NCBI RefSeq assembly: GCF_000612845.1
Contig: NZ_CCAT010000003.1
Coordinates: forward strand, 1 to 64,000
DNA: 64,000 bases
Direction of reading: 5' to 3'
From: Clostridium ihumii AP5
GTDB lineage: Bacteria; Bacillota; Clostridia; Clostridiales; Clostridiaceae
The stretch's first letter is position 1, and each line of letters starts with the position of its first letter. The notes under the pieces are model-generated. The model saw only the letters and a list, made by a program, of their open reading frames with translations. It was not told where the DNA came from and did not search any database. Below are positions 8,801-16,937 of the stretch, piece by piece. The position numbers and the translations under genes were made by a program.

Positions 8801-9232
8801 CTAACTTTCTGTTATTTCAGCTACCATAAGATTCCATGTTACATGTTGTCCTTGTGCTTGATATGGTCTATCAGCTAGTTTTTGTGGTGTAACTCCTGTA
8901 CAAGTTGTTGTATCTCCTAAATTTGATGATTTTATAGTTAATGTCATTTTTGCAAATTCAGATGAATTCGCTATATCTACATAGTTATACCAACGCAATA
9001 AATATTTGTGAAGTTCTGATGTTTGTTGCATTGTAATGGATACTGTTCCATTTTTACCAGCAATTTTTGTTATCATTACTACACCATCTGCAGCTACATC
9101 TTGTGCTGACTTGTCATTTGCCATAGCAATTGCTATTGTACCAAGTCCAGCTCCAGTAGATGATGCAGCTCCTACACCTGGATGTGCAAAAGAACAAGTT
9201 ACATCTTCAAAACTATAAGTTTTATATGCCAT
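8801..9232 (-). CDS. Tail tube protein (DUF3277-like)
   Basis: A 143-residue protein directly after the sheath gene. Its pattern (YSFEDVTCSFAHPGVG near the start, VSITMQQTSELHKYL in the middle, GQHVTWNLMVAEI at the end) fits DUF3277/KPP10-type tube proteins. It would stack as hexamer rings inside the sheath and be used in many copies. RBS TAGGAGGTAAAATAT precedes the ATG. Composition is rich in Ala/Thr/Gly, as usual for virion structural proteins. Confidence 0.85.
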   Translation of the reverse strand: MAYKTYSFEDVTCSFAHPGVGAASSTGAGLGTIAIAMANDKSAQDVAADGVVMITKIAGKNGTVSITMQQTSELHKYLLRWYNYVDIANSSEFAKMTLTIKSSNLGDTTTCTGVTPQKLADRPYQAQGQHVTWNLMVAEITES

Positions 9233-9244
9233 ATATTTTACCTC

Positions 9245-10357
9245 CTATCTATTCACATAAACTTTTATATTAACAAATTCTATAGCTCCTGATAATTTCA
9301 CCAGAATATAAATAGGTGGTGCTTTTCTTTCTTCCCTATCTGCTTGTGATTGTTCATCTATCGTATCAGATAGTATTACATAACCTCTTGGAAGTGTATC
9401 TCCTGTTTGAACAGTTAAAACACTTGCTGTATTCCAAATTCCAGGTGCAATAAATCCAATACTGCGAGCTTTTTCAAGTGGTGCAGTAATATGATTTAAT
9501 AGATTATCCATACCTGGATCAGTTTGTGGTATTTTACTAGATGTTTGTAATGCATTAATAACTGCTGCTTGGATATTATTCTTTAAAATATCTAGATTTA
9601 GTACTTCATCAAATGGTGTTCCGTCTGCCATAACACCATCTTCAAACAAGTTATACACTGAACCTCTATTAATATATACGTTACAGTTATTATTCTTTAA
9701 TGCTGTAACTTGTGTTCCTGTTAAATTCTCTGTTTTTACTCCTACTTCTTGTTTGAATTTTAATGTATAAGCAGAACTTGCAGTTTGTGTATTTGCTCCC
9801 ATTGCATATCCAGCTATTGCTATTATTGCATCATCTACACTCGAATATTGTCCTATAGTTCTATGCATTCCATCCTTTTTTAAGGCTTCAATTACATTTC
9901 CTTCTACATTATTTAATACCTCTTCATCATTTGTTGTATAGGCATATATACTAGATGGCGTTGCTGAATCAATATATTTAGCTAGTTCAATTATTTCTGT
10001 TTTACTAACTCCACAAACATAACCTATATACCACTCTTGATTTTTTTCTCTACAAGCTGTCATAGCTTCTACTGCACTTTCTCCACCTTCTTTATCCCAA
10101 ACACCAATAGCAATTTTACTTGGCTTAGGGCTTTGGGAAAAATATAATTGTGCTGCTAAATACTCAGGTTCTTTTCCTTTCCATCCATCTGCACTCATAT
10201 CACCTATTTTTGAATATGTTTTTACTCTATTTTCTTTTTTTATTATTTTTGATGTTCCTACAATAAGTGCTAAATTAAAACCACTTCTAACCGCACTTAC
10301 AGGACCAACACTGAGTGATACATCAACTGCATCACTTAAAGGTAATGTCATAGTCAC
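9245..10357 (-). CDS. Tail sheath protein (DUF3383-like)
   Basis: A 370-residue protein placed between the neck terminator and tube genes, matching the DUF3383 family, the contractile sheath of several myovirus groups. The N-terminus (MTMTLPLSDAVDVSLSVGP) and the segments FNLALIVGTS, YLAAQLYFSQSPKPSKIAIG and APPIYILVKLSGAIEFVNIK are typical. Its presence is the main evidence that the prophage makes a contractile tail. Confidence 0.88.
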   Translation of the reverse strand: MTMTLPLSDAVDVSLSVGPVSAVRSGFNLALIVGTSKIIKKENRVKTYSKIGDMSADGWKGKEPEYLAAQLYFSQSPKPSKIAIGVWDKEGGESAVEAMTACREKNQEWYIGYVCGVSKTEIIELAKYIDSATPSSIYAYTTNDEEVLNNVEGNVIEALKKDGMHRTIGQYSSVDDAIIAIAGYAMGANTQTASSAYTLKFKQEVGVKTENLTGTQVTALKNNNCNVYINRGSVYNLFEDGVMADGTPFDEVLNLDILKNNIQAAVINALQTSSKIPQTDPGMDNLLNHITAPLEKARSIGFIAPGIWNTASVLTVQTGDTLPRGYVILSDTIDEQSQADREERKAPPIYILVKLSGAIEFVNIKVYVNR

Positions 10358-10362
10358 CCCTC

Positions 10363-10914
10363 CTATTTATTATATTTAATTTCAACACTTGCACTTTGGA
10401 TATAAGGTACTTTATTTTCCCTTATAACTGCTTCATTAAATGTTGCTGAAAAATCTGTTCTTTCCCACCATTGGCCATTATAATATTCTGGCAATCTAAC
10501 AGGCATAGGTACATCTGTTACAAGAAATAAATTCTTTTTCTTAAATTCCTTCATATAATCATAATCAAAGATTAAATGCCGAATAATATCGGCATTATCA
10601 TACGAATTAGGACCATAGAGTGTCCAGTTTATTTTGTGTACACGAGTATAACCTGTTTCTTTTCTAGCATAAGCTTTATCTTCCTTGTGTGGATCATAGC
10701 AAATATTCTGCTCTCTTGCCATTGCATCATCTACTGGTGTTATTCTTATAAAAATAATATCTTCATCTTTTTTCCACGATGGAGCACCTCCACTTGGCCA
10801 TGCTATTCTGACTTTGTTTTGATTTTTCTTTTTAGATAAATCTATATCTAACATTTTACAAGTTGTATCATAAAAAAAATCTTCTATTTCTCTAAGTTTT
10901 AATACTTGATCCAT
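10363..10914 (-). CDS. Neck / tail terminator protein (gp12-like)
   Basis: A 183-residue protein between the head closure and sheath genes. It contains a segment GAPSWKKDEDIIFIRITPVD followed by NICYDPHKE and INWTLYGPNSYDNADIIRH, the pattern of the phage neck terminator gp12-like domain (LIC_12616 family) that stops tail growth and joins tail to head. I place the start at ATG 10914, which overlaps the previous stop as TAATG and has GGTGAG upstream; an in-frame TTG lies 6 bases earlier. Confidence 0.75.
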   Translation of the reverse strand: MDQVLKLREIEDFFYDTTCKMLDIDLSKKKNQNKVRIAWPSGGAPSWKKDEDIIFIRITPVDDAMAREQNICYDPHKEDKAYARKETGYTRVHKINWTLYGPNSYDNADIIRHLIFDYDYMKEFKKKNLFLVTDVPMPVRLPEYYNGQWWERTDFSATFNEAVIRENKVPYIQSASVEIKYNK

Positions 10915-11294
10915 TAGCAACTCACCAATCTCATACCTATAGCATAATAATATCCATATTGACTATAATCACTTACCTGGTATATTTTATATCTTTCACC
11001 TTGCCACTCTATTTCATCACTAGTACCTTCATTTATTTCTTCATCATTTTCATTGTTTAATGCATGTGTTGTATATATCTTATTTGTACTGTGTATAGAT
11101 ATTTCTCCACCTACACGATCACCTTCAGGAATCATTTCAATTTCTTTGGGTTTGGCTGGTGTTATAACACCATTCATTTCAATTTCTTTTTCATCTTCTT
11201 CAAATCTACCTCTTACCCATTCACCTGATTTCCTAAAAACTTTAAATTGCTGTGAAAACCTAGGATCATTAACAATTCTTGATACATTTATCAC
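10914..11294 (-). CDS. Probable head closure / connector protein
   Basis: This 126-residue protein is small, acidic in the middle and rich in beta-strand pattern (GERYKIYQVSDYSQYGYYYA near the end), like head closure proteins that sit between the DUF4054-type adaptor and the tail terminator. No motif identifies it independently; the call is mainly from its place in the neck module. Its stop overlaps the following start as TAATG. Confidence 0.55.
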   Translation of the reverse strand: MINVSRIVNDPRFSQQFKVFRKSGEWVRGRFEEDEKEIEMNGVITPAKPKEIEMIPEGDRVGGEISIHSTNKIYTTHALNNENDEEINEGTSDEIEWQGERYKIYQVSDYSQYGYYYAIGMRLVSC

Positions 11295-11869
11295 TAAAAA
11301 TCACCTTCTTTAATTACATAAGTAATGCTTTTCCTTAAATCACCCTTATCTATTAATGGCTTATCAGAACCTTTTCTTTTTATTGTATCTTCACTATTCT
11401 TAGCCCAATTATTAGCTGGATTATCAAACCAATCTCTCGCTATATTTTGGCCTTGAAGTCCAACTTCATTTAAAGCTACATCTATTTCTTTTCCATCTAA
11501 TGCATCTAAAAGACTTTCTTTCATTAATTCTGCCATTTGTTCCTTACTATTCTCCATTGCAGGTTGTAAAATTGGTCTTGGTGGTATATTCCACAAAGGA
11601 CTACCATTTTCATGTACATATAATTCATGTGCTCTACTATAAGGTACACCATCTTCCAAATCATGCTGCATAGCCTGTCTCATGGACATGTTTCTTGCAC
11701 CATTTGTGTGTATATACATTAGTTGTGCATTAGTAACTTTATCATCTGAATGTTGTGTATTGTCAGGAACACCAATACACACATTTTCCTTTGCTAATTC
11801 TTCTAGTGATTTTTTTATATCTGCAGTTAAATCCTTAGTTATACTAAGACTTGTAATTCCATTTAACAT
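11294..11869 (-). CDS. Neck / virion morphogenesis protein (HK97 gp10-like)
   Basis: A 191-residue protein with the segments NAQLMYIHTNGARNMSMR, YVHENGSPLWNIPPRPILQP and PLIDKGDLRKSITYVI, the typical pattern of Mu gpG / HK97 gp10-like tail completion proteins (E-x-G, IPxRPFL-like motif, and DTGxLRxSI-like end). They act at the head-tail joint. It stands after the DUF4054-type gene and its stop touches the next start. Confidence 0.75.
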   Translation of the reverse strand: MLNGITSLSITKDLTADIKKSLEELAKENVCIGVPDNTQHSDDKVTNAQLMYIHTNGARNMSMRQAMQHDLEDGVPYSRAHELYVHENGSPLWNIPPRPILQPAMENSKEQMAELMKESLLDALDGKEIDVALNEVGLQGQNIARDWFDNPANNWAKNSEDTIKRKGSDKPLIDKGDLRKSITYVIKEGDF

Positions 11870-11880
11870 AAATACATCTC

Positions 11881-12357
11881 CTAATAGACATACATTCCAC
11901 CCTTTCCAATTAATCTACCTAGTGATGCTAATTGTTGCCCATATGTTGTTAATTTCCATCCTGCCCAACCATCAATTCCACTTGCTATTGTAGAATAATC
12001 TGTGCTTACAGATACATTTCCAACACTAATTGATGTATCTAGTCCTTTAGCTTTTCCAGCTTCTAAAACTCCTGCTGCTCCACTCTCTGGATTTGCTACT
12101 CCCTGTAAATATAAAGTACAGAAATGCGCTATAAAAAAGCACATCCCTACTTTCCAGTAACTGTGCCATCTATTTTCTTTTACACTTGCATGTGCCAAGT
12201 CTAAATACATATTCATAACTAATTCAGGTACTACATAAATACCATCTTTATTAGGTCCAAATTGAGGATATACATTATAGAAGTCTTCCAATGTAAATGG
12301 TGGATTAGTGCCAGTCTTTATATTACTGGCACCACTTATAATTGAATTGTAGCTCAC
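11881..12357 (-). CDS. DUF4054-like head-tail adaptor
   Basis: A 158-residue protein with TLEDFYNVYPQFGP near the start and a C-terminal GWKLTTYGQQLASLGRLIGKGG, the pattern of DUF4054 proteins placed straight after the capsid gene block. They are the first connector ring below the portal. The helical middle part WKVGMCFFIAHFCTLYL fits the fold. RBS AGAGGTGATTAA precedes the ATG. Confidence 0.75.
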   Translation of the reverse strand: MSYNSIISGASNIKTGTNPPFTLEDFYNVYPQFGPNKDGIYVVPELVMNMYLDLAHASVKENRWHSYWKVGMCFFIAHFCTLYLQGVANPESGAAGVLEAGKAKGLDTSISVGNVSVSTDYSTIASGIDGWAGWKLTTYGQQLASLGRLIGKGGMYVY

Positions 12358-12367
12358 TTAATCACCT

Positions 12368-12646
12368 CTATTTTTTATCCTTACCTTTTCCTTTTGCTTC
12401 AGGTTTATCTTCGTTACTTTCAGTTAAAGTTTTTTCTTGTTCATTATTATTCTTTTTTTCGCCATTTTCAACGGCTTTTAATTGTTTTCTATTTTCTATT
12501 ACAGATATACTGTCATCTTCTTTTGCTAGCTTAAATAACAATGTACCTTCTATCCAATCAGGCATTTCCTTCATTTCTTGATTTCTTATATTAGCTTCTT
12601 CAGTACCATTTATAAATTTAAAACTCTTTTTTGAAAATATTACCAT
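12368..12646 (-). CDS. Small head-module protein of unknown function
   Basis: A 92-residue protein between capsid and DUF4054-type adaptor. The first 50 residues look folded (IFSKKSFKFINGTEE, PDWIEGTLLFKLA); the last 40 are a highly charged Lys/Glu/Asn tail with no structure expected. Proteins of this kind and place occur in many phages as minor head proteins, but I recognise no family. The RBS AAGGAGG stands 7 bases upstream. Confidence 0.6.
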   Translation of the reverse strand: MVIFSKKSFKFINGTEEANIRNQEMKEMPDWIEGTLLFKLAKEDDSISVIENRKQLKAVENGEKKNNNEQEKTLTESNEDKPEAKGKGKDKK

Positions 12647-12673
12647 AGTGTCCTCCTTATAATAAAAGGCAAT

Positions 12674-12701
12674 AAAAAAAGTTTTAGTTTAAACCTAAAA
12701 C
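12674..12701 (-). terminator. Terminator after the capsid gene
   Basis: On the minus strand a 7-bp hairpin (GTTTTAG..CTAAAAC, 12701..12681) is followed by seven T (12680..12674), with a weaker outer stem (AAGGCAATA / TATTGCCTT, 12715..12665) around it. It lies 80 bases after the capsid stop and inside the late operon, so it probably trims transcription of downstream genes relative to capsid. Confidence 0.7.
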
Positions 12702-12737
12702 ATTACTATTGCCTTCTATTTAATTTTTATTTATTTT

Positions 12738-13766
12738 TTATATTCCATCTACATATAATGCACATTGTGTATACATCCACTTAACTTGTCCTATGTTTGC
12801 AACATATGGTGTATAGTAAGCTAAATCTTTTGCTGATGTTTCTGTAAAAACTCTTGTCATTGGAACAAGTATATCTATATGCACTCTATTTTTAGCATTT
12901 ACATAAGCAACCATTCTGTCAGTTTTACCTGTACCTGAACCTAAACACCACTTACATGGATCTATTACTAAATCAACTCCCTGATTTTTAGCTATATTAT
13001 TTTCTAATATATAGTTTAATAAAGATATGTTTCCTGCTTCACTTACTTTTCTAGAAACTAAATAAGTATAATTTTGTGGTGTTATCAAAATATGATTAGC
13101 CATTCCTGTTAAATCATATTCACTTTGCTCCCAAGTTTTTGTTATTGCTTGATTTATATCATCTAATATTTCATCTGGTGTTTTGTTCTTCCAAGTAGTT
13201 TTACCACTTGCTCCAGTAGTAGCAGTAATGGCACTTATTACTGGATTATTAACTAATCCATATACCTCATCTTCTGGAACTCCTTCATATACCATATAAT
13301 CTAAAGTTTTATTATAATTTAACTTTATACCATTATCTAACATTTCATTTAATGATCTTCCAATTCCTTGTAGCTTTTGCTGATCTATAAACGGTATTTT
13401 TAAAACATTACTCCATGCATATACCTTCCATAAATCTTTATTTACACTACCTTGAACTATAGGAATATTGTTTGTTTGTCCTCTCATTAGACCATTTTCA
13501 TTACCTCCTGTAGTTCTGTAATCTGCAAACATATTGGAAGTAGATTCAGCCCAACCACCACCAGTATTCGCTACTATATCTCTCATCCATGTAACACTTG
13601 TTAATGGTTCATTTAGTGTATTGTCTCTTTTTTCTAATTCACCTACTAGAAATGCCATTCCTTCTCCTGCTGCTGCTTCATCCATAGCAACAGCTCCAAA
13701 TTTAGGACCATACACCTGATTATCAAATGAACTTATTCTACTTGATTTATTATAATTAGATACCAT
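12738..13766 (-). CDS. Major capsid protein (DUF2184-like)
   Basis: A 342-residue protein following the cement gene, with the pattern of DUF2184 capsid proteins: a short N-arm, AVAMDEAAAGEGMAFLVGEL, a middle YGLVNNP, NHILITPQNYTYLVSRKV and a final GQVKWMYTQCALYVDGI. Capsid members of this group have the HK97 fold. The gene is followed by a terminator hairpin. No delta-domain is seen at its N-terminus; scaffolding seems to come from the DUF2213 gene. Confidence 0.88.
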   Translation of the reverse strand: MVSNYNKSSRISSFDNQVYGPKFGAVAMDEAAAGEGMAFLVGELEKRDNTLNEPLTSVTWMRDIVANTGGGWAESTSNMFADYRTTGGNENGLMRGQTNNIPIVQGSVNKDLWKVYAWSNVLKIPFIDQQKLQGIGRSLNEMLDNGIKLNYNKTLDYMVYEGVPEDEVYGLVNNPVISAITATTGASGKTTWKNKTPDEILDDINQAITKTWEQSEYDLTGMANHILITPQNYTYLVSRKVSEAGNISLLNYILENNIAKNQGVDLVIDPCKWCLGSGTGKTDRMVAYVNAKNRVHIDILVPMTRVFTETSAKDLAYYTPYVANIGQVKWMYTQCALYVDGI

Positions 13767-13783
13767 CTATATCACTCCTATTC

Positions 13784-14284
13784 CTACATTGTCCTACTAA
13801 GTATAGTTACTTCTGCAACTCCATTAGAATCTAAATCACCTGTTGTAAATCTAACATTGGAAAGTTCAATTGTATGTGCTCCGTCTGCTTCTGCTTCAAA
13901 TTCTCCAACTACTCCTTTTGCTTTAGCTTCATTTGGGGATATCCTAATATATACCTTTCCATTTGGTGTTGGATTACCAATATTAACTTTTATACATATA
14001 CTTCCTCTGTTTAATACATCTGTTCTTTCTTTATCTTCATATTGAGAAGTTCCAGTTAAATAGTTTGTTGACTGCTTAACTTCTCTTACTGCAATTCCAA
14101 CAAAATCTGTAGCAACGTTAGACTCTGAAAATGCAGAATAACTATTATTACTATTTAATACTACTGGTGCACCAAATTTTATTATTCCCTTTGACCTTCT
14201 ATTTGTAACTACTGCATCAATGCTTCTTGAAATTGCACCTGGATAACCATAATTTAATTTTTTACCTATAACTGCTCCTGGCAT
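13784..14284 (-). CDS. Capsid cement protein (gp24-like)
   Basis: A 166-residue protein with the segment FGAPVVLNSNNSYSAF then FVGIAVREVKQ, GSICIKVNIGNPTPNGKVYIR, matching the structural cement family placed between protease/scaffold and capsid genes. Such proteins bind the outside of the mature capsid and stabilise it. Its start lies 2 bases from the upstream stop and the capsid gene follows after 17 bases. Confidence 0.8.
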   Translation of the reverse strand: MPGAVIGKKLNYGYPGAISRSIDAVVTNRRSKGIIKFGAPVVLNSNNSYSAFSESNVATDFVGIAVREVKQSTNYLTGTSQYEDKERTDVLNRGSICIKVNIGNPTPNGKVYIRISPNEAKAKGVVGEFEAEADGAHTIELSNVRFTTGDLDSNGVAEVTILSRTM

Positions 14285-14285
14285 A

Positions 14286-15014
14286 TTACTTTTCCTCCCT
14301 TAAATTAGCATTATATTTTCTTGCTATTTTATCACCTAATTCTTCATATTCTTTTGCTTTTTCATCGGCTGTTTTTTGTTTTTTAGATTGTGAATCTTTT
14401 GCATGTTGTTTCTGGCTTTTTAATATATCTGCATATCCATTATTGGATTTTTTAACAGTATTCTTCTTAAACTCTGAAATTAATGAGTCACATGCTTTTT
14501 TTCTTTCTTTTGGATCTGCTATATTAGCTATAATAGGCTTCATAGTATTTAATGCCCTTATAACTGCTGCACTATCATTTGAAACTATTTCTGTTTCATT
14601 ATCTTCATTTGGAACCTCATTTCCTTCATCCATTTCTATTGTTTTACTTTCATCATCATTGCAAGAGTCTTTTTTTATTTCATTAATGAATTCATCAATG
14701 GCTTCTTCTGGAGCTTTTTCTTTTGGATTTGCTAACTGCATAACTATATCTGTTAATTTTTCCACTTGTTGTGCTAATGATGCTATTTGTGAATTTTCTC
14801 CACCTTCATCATTAGATTGTTGAGTTTGAATATTACTTTCTTTCTTTTCTTCTTTAATTTCTTCTCCATCACAACTTTGTCTTTCTTTCATTAATTCATC
14901 TATTGTATTTGCTATTTCCTCTGGTTCTGCATCAACTGCATAGCTTTTAAATCCAACTGCTTGTAAAAAGCTGCCTATTGGACTCTTTTTATATGGTATT
15001 TTAATTTTGCTCAT
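14286..15014 (-). CDS. Candidate nested scaffolding protein (internal start)
   Basis: Within the DUF2213 gene an in-frame ATG at 15014 (MSKIKIPYKKSP, residue 184 of the long form) is preceded at 8 bases by GGAAGGGG, a strong ribosome binding site. A start here would give a separate 242-residue protein made only of the acidic, helical scaffold part, including a coiled-coil-like ASLAQQVEKLTDIVMQL. This copies the lambda C/Nu3 layout. It is inference from the sequence; the long form is certain, the short form likely. Confidence 0.55.
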   Translation of the reverse strand: MSKIKIPYKKSPIGSFLQAVGFKSYAVDAEPEEIANTIDELMKERQSCDGEEIKEEKKESNIQTQQSNDEGGENSQIASLAQQVEKLTDIVMQLANPKEKAPEEAIDEFINEIKKDSCNDDESKTIEMDEGNEVPNEDNETEIVSNDSAAVIRALNTMKPIIANIADPKERKKACDSLISEFKKNTVKKSNNGYADILKSQKQHAKDSQSKKQKTADEKAKEYEELGDKIARKYNANLREEK

Positions 15015-15563
15015 TTTCTTTTCCCCTTCCATTTCCTTATTTGAATCTTTTATTGATACAAGCCTTCCAGCTCTTCCAGCTTCAACAACAGCTACATGGT
15101 TACCACGTATATCTGTTTGATTAAATGTTCCATTGTTATTCTCAACATATATGCAATCATACCCACATGAAACTTCACGTTTGCCATCTAATACTTCATT
15201 GATTAATTTTTTATCATAAATTATTAAATCTGCTAATAGTAAATCTTTATTAAAATTTGATTGCCTAACATTTTGAATTGTACCCTTTGAATACCTCTGT
15301 GCATTTTCAGGAGTCAATAAATTTGGTGGATGTTCATCCGTTACAAGTTTACCTTCAAAACTTGCTATAGCTTTATCTGAGAACACCTCTTCTGGACTAC
15401 GATAAACTTTTATTTTTTCATTTAATCTATCTTGTAATCCAATTTCCCTACCTAAGTATTCATATTCTCCAGTTCTTGAAATAGGTACATTATGACAAAT
15501 CAAAAAACCTTCTGGTGTTTGAGTCATATTAAGACTAAACCTAGATCCATAAAATGCTTTCAT
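14286..15563 (-). CDS. DUF2213 prohead protease with C-terminal scaffold domain
   Basis: A 425-residue protein. Residues 1 to about 175 match DUF2213, a capsid maturation protease family (FLICHNVPISRTGEYEYLG, FEGKLVTDEHPP with a likely catalytic His, VSCGYDC, GNHVAVVEAGRAG). Residues about 185-425 are strongly acidic then basic, low in hydrophobics, and look like a scaffold that is digested during maturation. The protease-scaffold fusion precedes cement and capsid genes as in many phages. RBS AAAGGAGGTGAG precedes the ATG. Confidence 0.85.
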   Translation of the reverse strand: MKAFYGSRFSLNMTQTPEGFLICHNVPISRTGEYEYLGREIGLQDRLNEKIKVYRSPEEVFSDKAIASFEGKLVTDEHPPNLLTPENAQRYSKGTIQNVRQSNFNKDLLLADLIIYDKKLINEVLDGKREVSCGYDCIYVENNNGTFNQTDIRGNHVAVVEAGRAGRLVSIKDSNKEMEGEKKMSKIKIPYKKSPIGSFLQAVGFKSYAVDAEPEEIANTIDELMKERQSCDGEEIKEEKKESNIQTQQSNDEGGENSQIASLAQQVEKLTDIVMQLANPKEKAPEEAIDEFINEIKKDSCNDDESKTIEMDEGNEVPNEDNETEIVSNDSAAVIRALNTMKPIIANIADPKERKKACDSLISEFKKNTVKKSNNGYADILKSQKQHAKDSQSKKQKTADEKAKEYEELGDKIARKYNANLREEK

Positions 15564-15596
15564 ATATACTCACCTCCTTTCAATATTGTTTTATAC

Positions 15597-15761
15597 TTAA
15601 CTAAAGAATCCACCCCAAATTAATATTGCAACTTCTATGCCTGTTGCAACTAAGCTTGTTAAAAAATTATATTTATCTGTTCTTTCTTCACCATGTTTAG
15701 CTAATGACATTCCTAAACTAAGACAAAGCAAAACTATTATAATTATTTGTGGTATCCCCAT
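15597..15761 (-). CDS. Small phage membrane protein, 54 residues
   Basis: ATG 15761 has GAAGGAG 8 bases upstream and opens a 54-codon frame. The protein has one membrane segment at the start (QIIIIVLLCLSLGMSL), a short charged loop (KHGEERTDK) and a second weaker one at the end (VATGIEVAILIWGG). Function is unknown. It sits in the head module between the 73-residue protein and the DUF2213 gene; a holin role is possible from topology but the place is not a lysis locus. Confidence 0.6.
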   Translation of the reverse strand: MGIPQIIIIVLLCLSLGMSLAKHGEERTDKYNFLTSLVATGIEVAILIWGGFFS

Positions 15762-15786
15762 ATTCCCATCTCCTTCTTATATTTTT

Positions 15787-15828
15787 AAAAAATAAAAAAG
15801 CCTTATTAACTATACTAAGACTTTTTAT
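15787..15828 (-). terminator. Terminator-like hairpin after 73-residue gene
   Basis: Minus strand AAAAAGTCTTA and TAAGGCTTTTTT pair with one G-T wobble around an 8-base loop and end in a T run. It lies just after the stop of the 15837..16046 gene and within the late operon, so it may only attenuate. Confidence 0.5.
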
Positions 15829-15836
15829 GATTAAAA

Positions 15837-16046
15837 CTATTTTATTTTAATTGATATATTACTAATTCCTGTTTTATTTAATTCCTCTTCTAATTTATCT
15901 ACTGTTATATTATTCATGCCCCAATTTTCACCAACTAAATTAAATCTAATTTTACTATTTTTCTTATTATATAAACTTATAATTTCTTCTGGTGTATCAG
16001 CTTCATATATATGCTCTATACTACCAGCCTTTTCAATATATCTCAT
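15837..16046 (-). CDS. Small phage protein of unknown function
   Basis: The product is 69 residues from ATG 16046 (MRYIEKAGSIEHIYEADTPE), which has AAGGTGG 8 bases upstream; a GTG 12 bases earlier is in frame but less likely. A C-terminal stretch INNKKNSKIRFN-like of charged residues and a VDKLEEELNKTGISNISIKI end are all that can be described. It follows the head morphogenesis gene closely. No family recognised. Confidence 0.6.
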   Translation of the reverse strand: MRYIEKAGSIEHIYEADTPEEIISLYNKKNSKIRFNLVGENWGMNNITVDKLEEELNKTGISNISIKIK

Positions 16047-16059
16047 ATTTAAAACCACC

Positions 16060-16905
16060 TTACATTATTTTTTCAAATTCTAATCTTGTCATTGTTGTAA
16101 CTTTTCCATTGTAGTAAACTTTATGTGGCCACTTTACAAAATCTAACCTTACTATTGGTTCAGGATAGCACCTACAATTATAGATATTACCAGCATGATA
16201 ATATCCTACATTCTTTTCATTTATTAATACTTCTGGACTAGGTGGATTATCCCAACATACTAAAACATTATTCATATGATCATGTGAACTTCTAACTCTT
16301 TGGTCGTTTGAAGTTCTCCAATTATACCACCTAATGCCTATATTCTTACACCTAGATTCTGTTAATGCAGTACTTGTTTTACTTACTTCTGTTCTAGCTA
16401 TTAACTTAGCTTTATATTCAAACATATATGGTACTTTTTTTTCTAAATCTTTTGCTATTTCTTCAGACCTTCTACCTTTAAAAGTTTCATTTTTTATATG
16501 TTCTGTTAATTGTTCTGATATACCTATAGGCATACTTTTTATTATTTTTGCATTTCGATCTATTTGTTCTTTTACATATATTCCAATAGGACCATGTAAT
16601 TCATTTTTTAATGCTTTATATATTCCTTGTCCTTTGCTATTTACTCTTGCTGCCTCTCTCCATGTACGACCTGCATCAGAGAATAAACTTGTTACCATCT
16701 TTAAAGCCACACTTTCAGCATATTGATTGAATTCAGGACTGTTAGAAATTCTTTTTAATTCTCTTACAATCTCATAACTAGTTGTAAATCCTATCAAATT
16801 TTTACTTATACTTTTTGAAAGTTGTTTTAATGCCCTTTTATATTTCTCTTCAATTTTTCTTTTAGGTTTCCATAAATCTTTAGCTGTATTTTTAGTTGGT
16901 ACCAT
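16060..16905 (-). CDS. Phage head morphogenesis / minor capsid protein (SPP1 gp7-like)
   Basis: A 281-residue protein from ATG 16905 (MVPTKNTAKDLWKPK), chosen because GAGGTG lies just upstream. The C-terminal third has ARTEVSKTSTALTESRCKN, then SNDQRVRSSHDHM and YNCRCYPEP, the conserved pattern of Mu gpF/SPP1 gp7-like proteins. They enter the prohead with the portal and are ejected at infection. It lies immediately after the portal gene, as usual. Confidence 0.88.
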   Translation of the reverse strand: MVPTKNTAKDLWKPKRKIEEKYKRALKQLSKSISKNLIGFTTSYEIVRELKRISNSPEFNQYAESVALKMVTSLFSDAGRTWREAARVNSKGQGIYKALKNELHGPIGIYVKEQIDRNAKIIKSMPIGISEQLTEHIKNETFKGRRSEEIAKDLEKKVPYMFEYKAKLIARTEVSKTSTALTESRCKNIGIRWYNWRTSNDQRVRSSHDHMNNVLVCWDNPPSPEVLINEKNVGYYHAGNIYNCRCYPEPIVRLDFVKWPHKVYYNGKVTTMTRLEFEKIM

Positions 16906-16937
16906 AATACACCTCATATACATATACTCTATTGAAT

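Noticed and set aside
15597-15761. Holin
   Set aside because: Two membrane segments fit, but the gene sits in the head module, not next to an endolysin.
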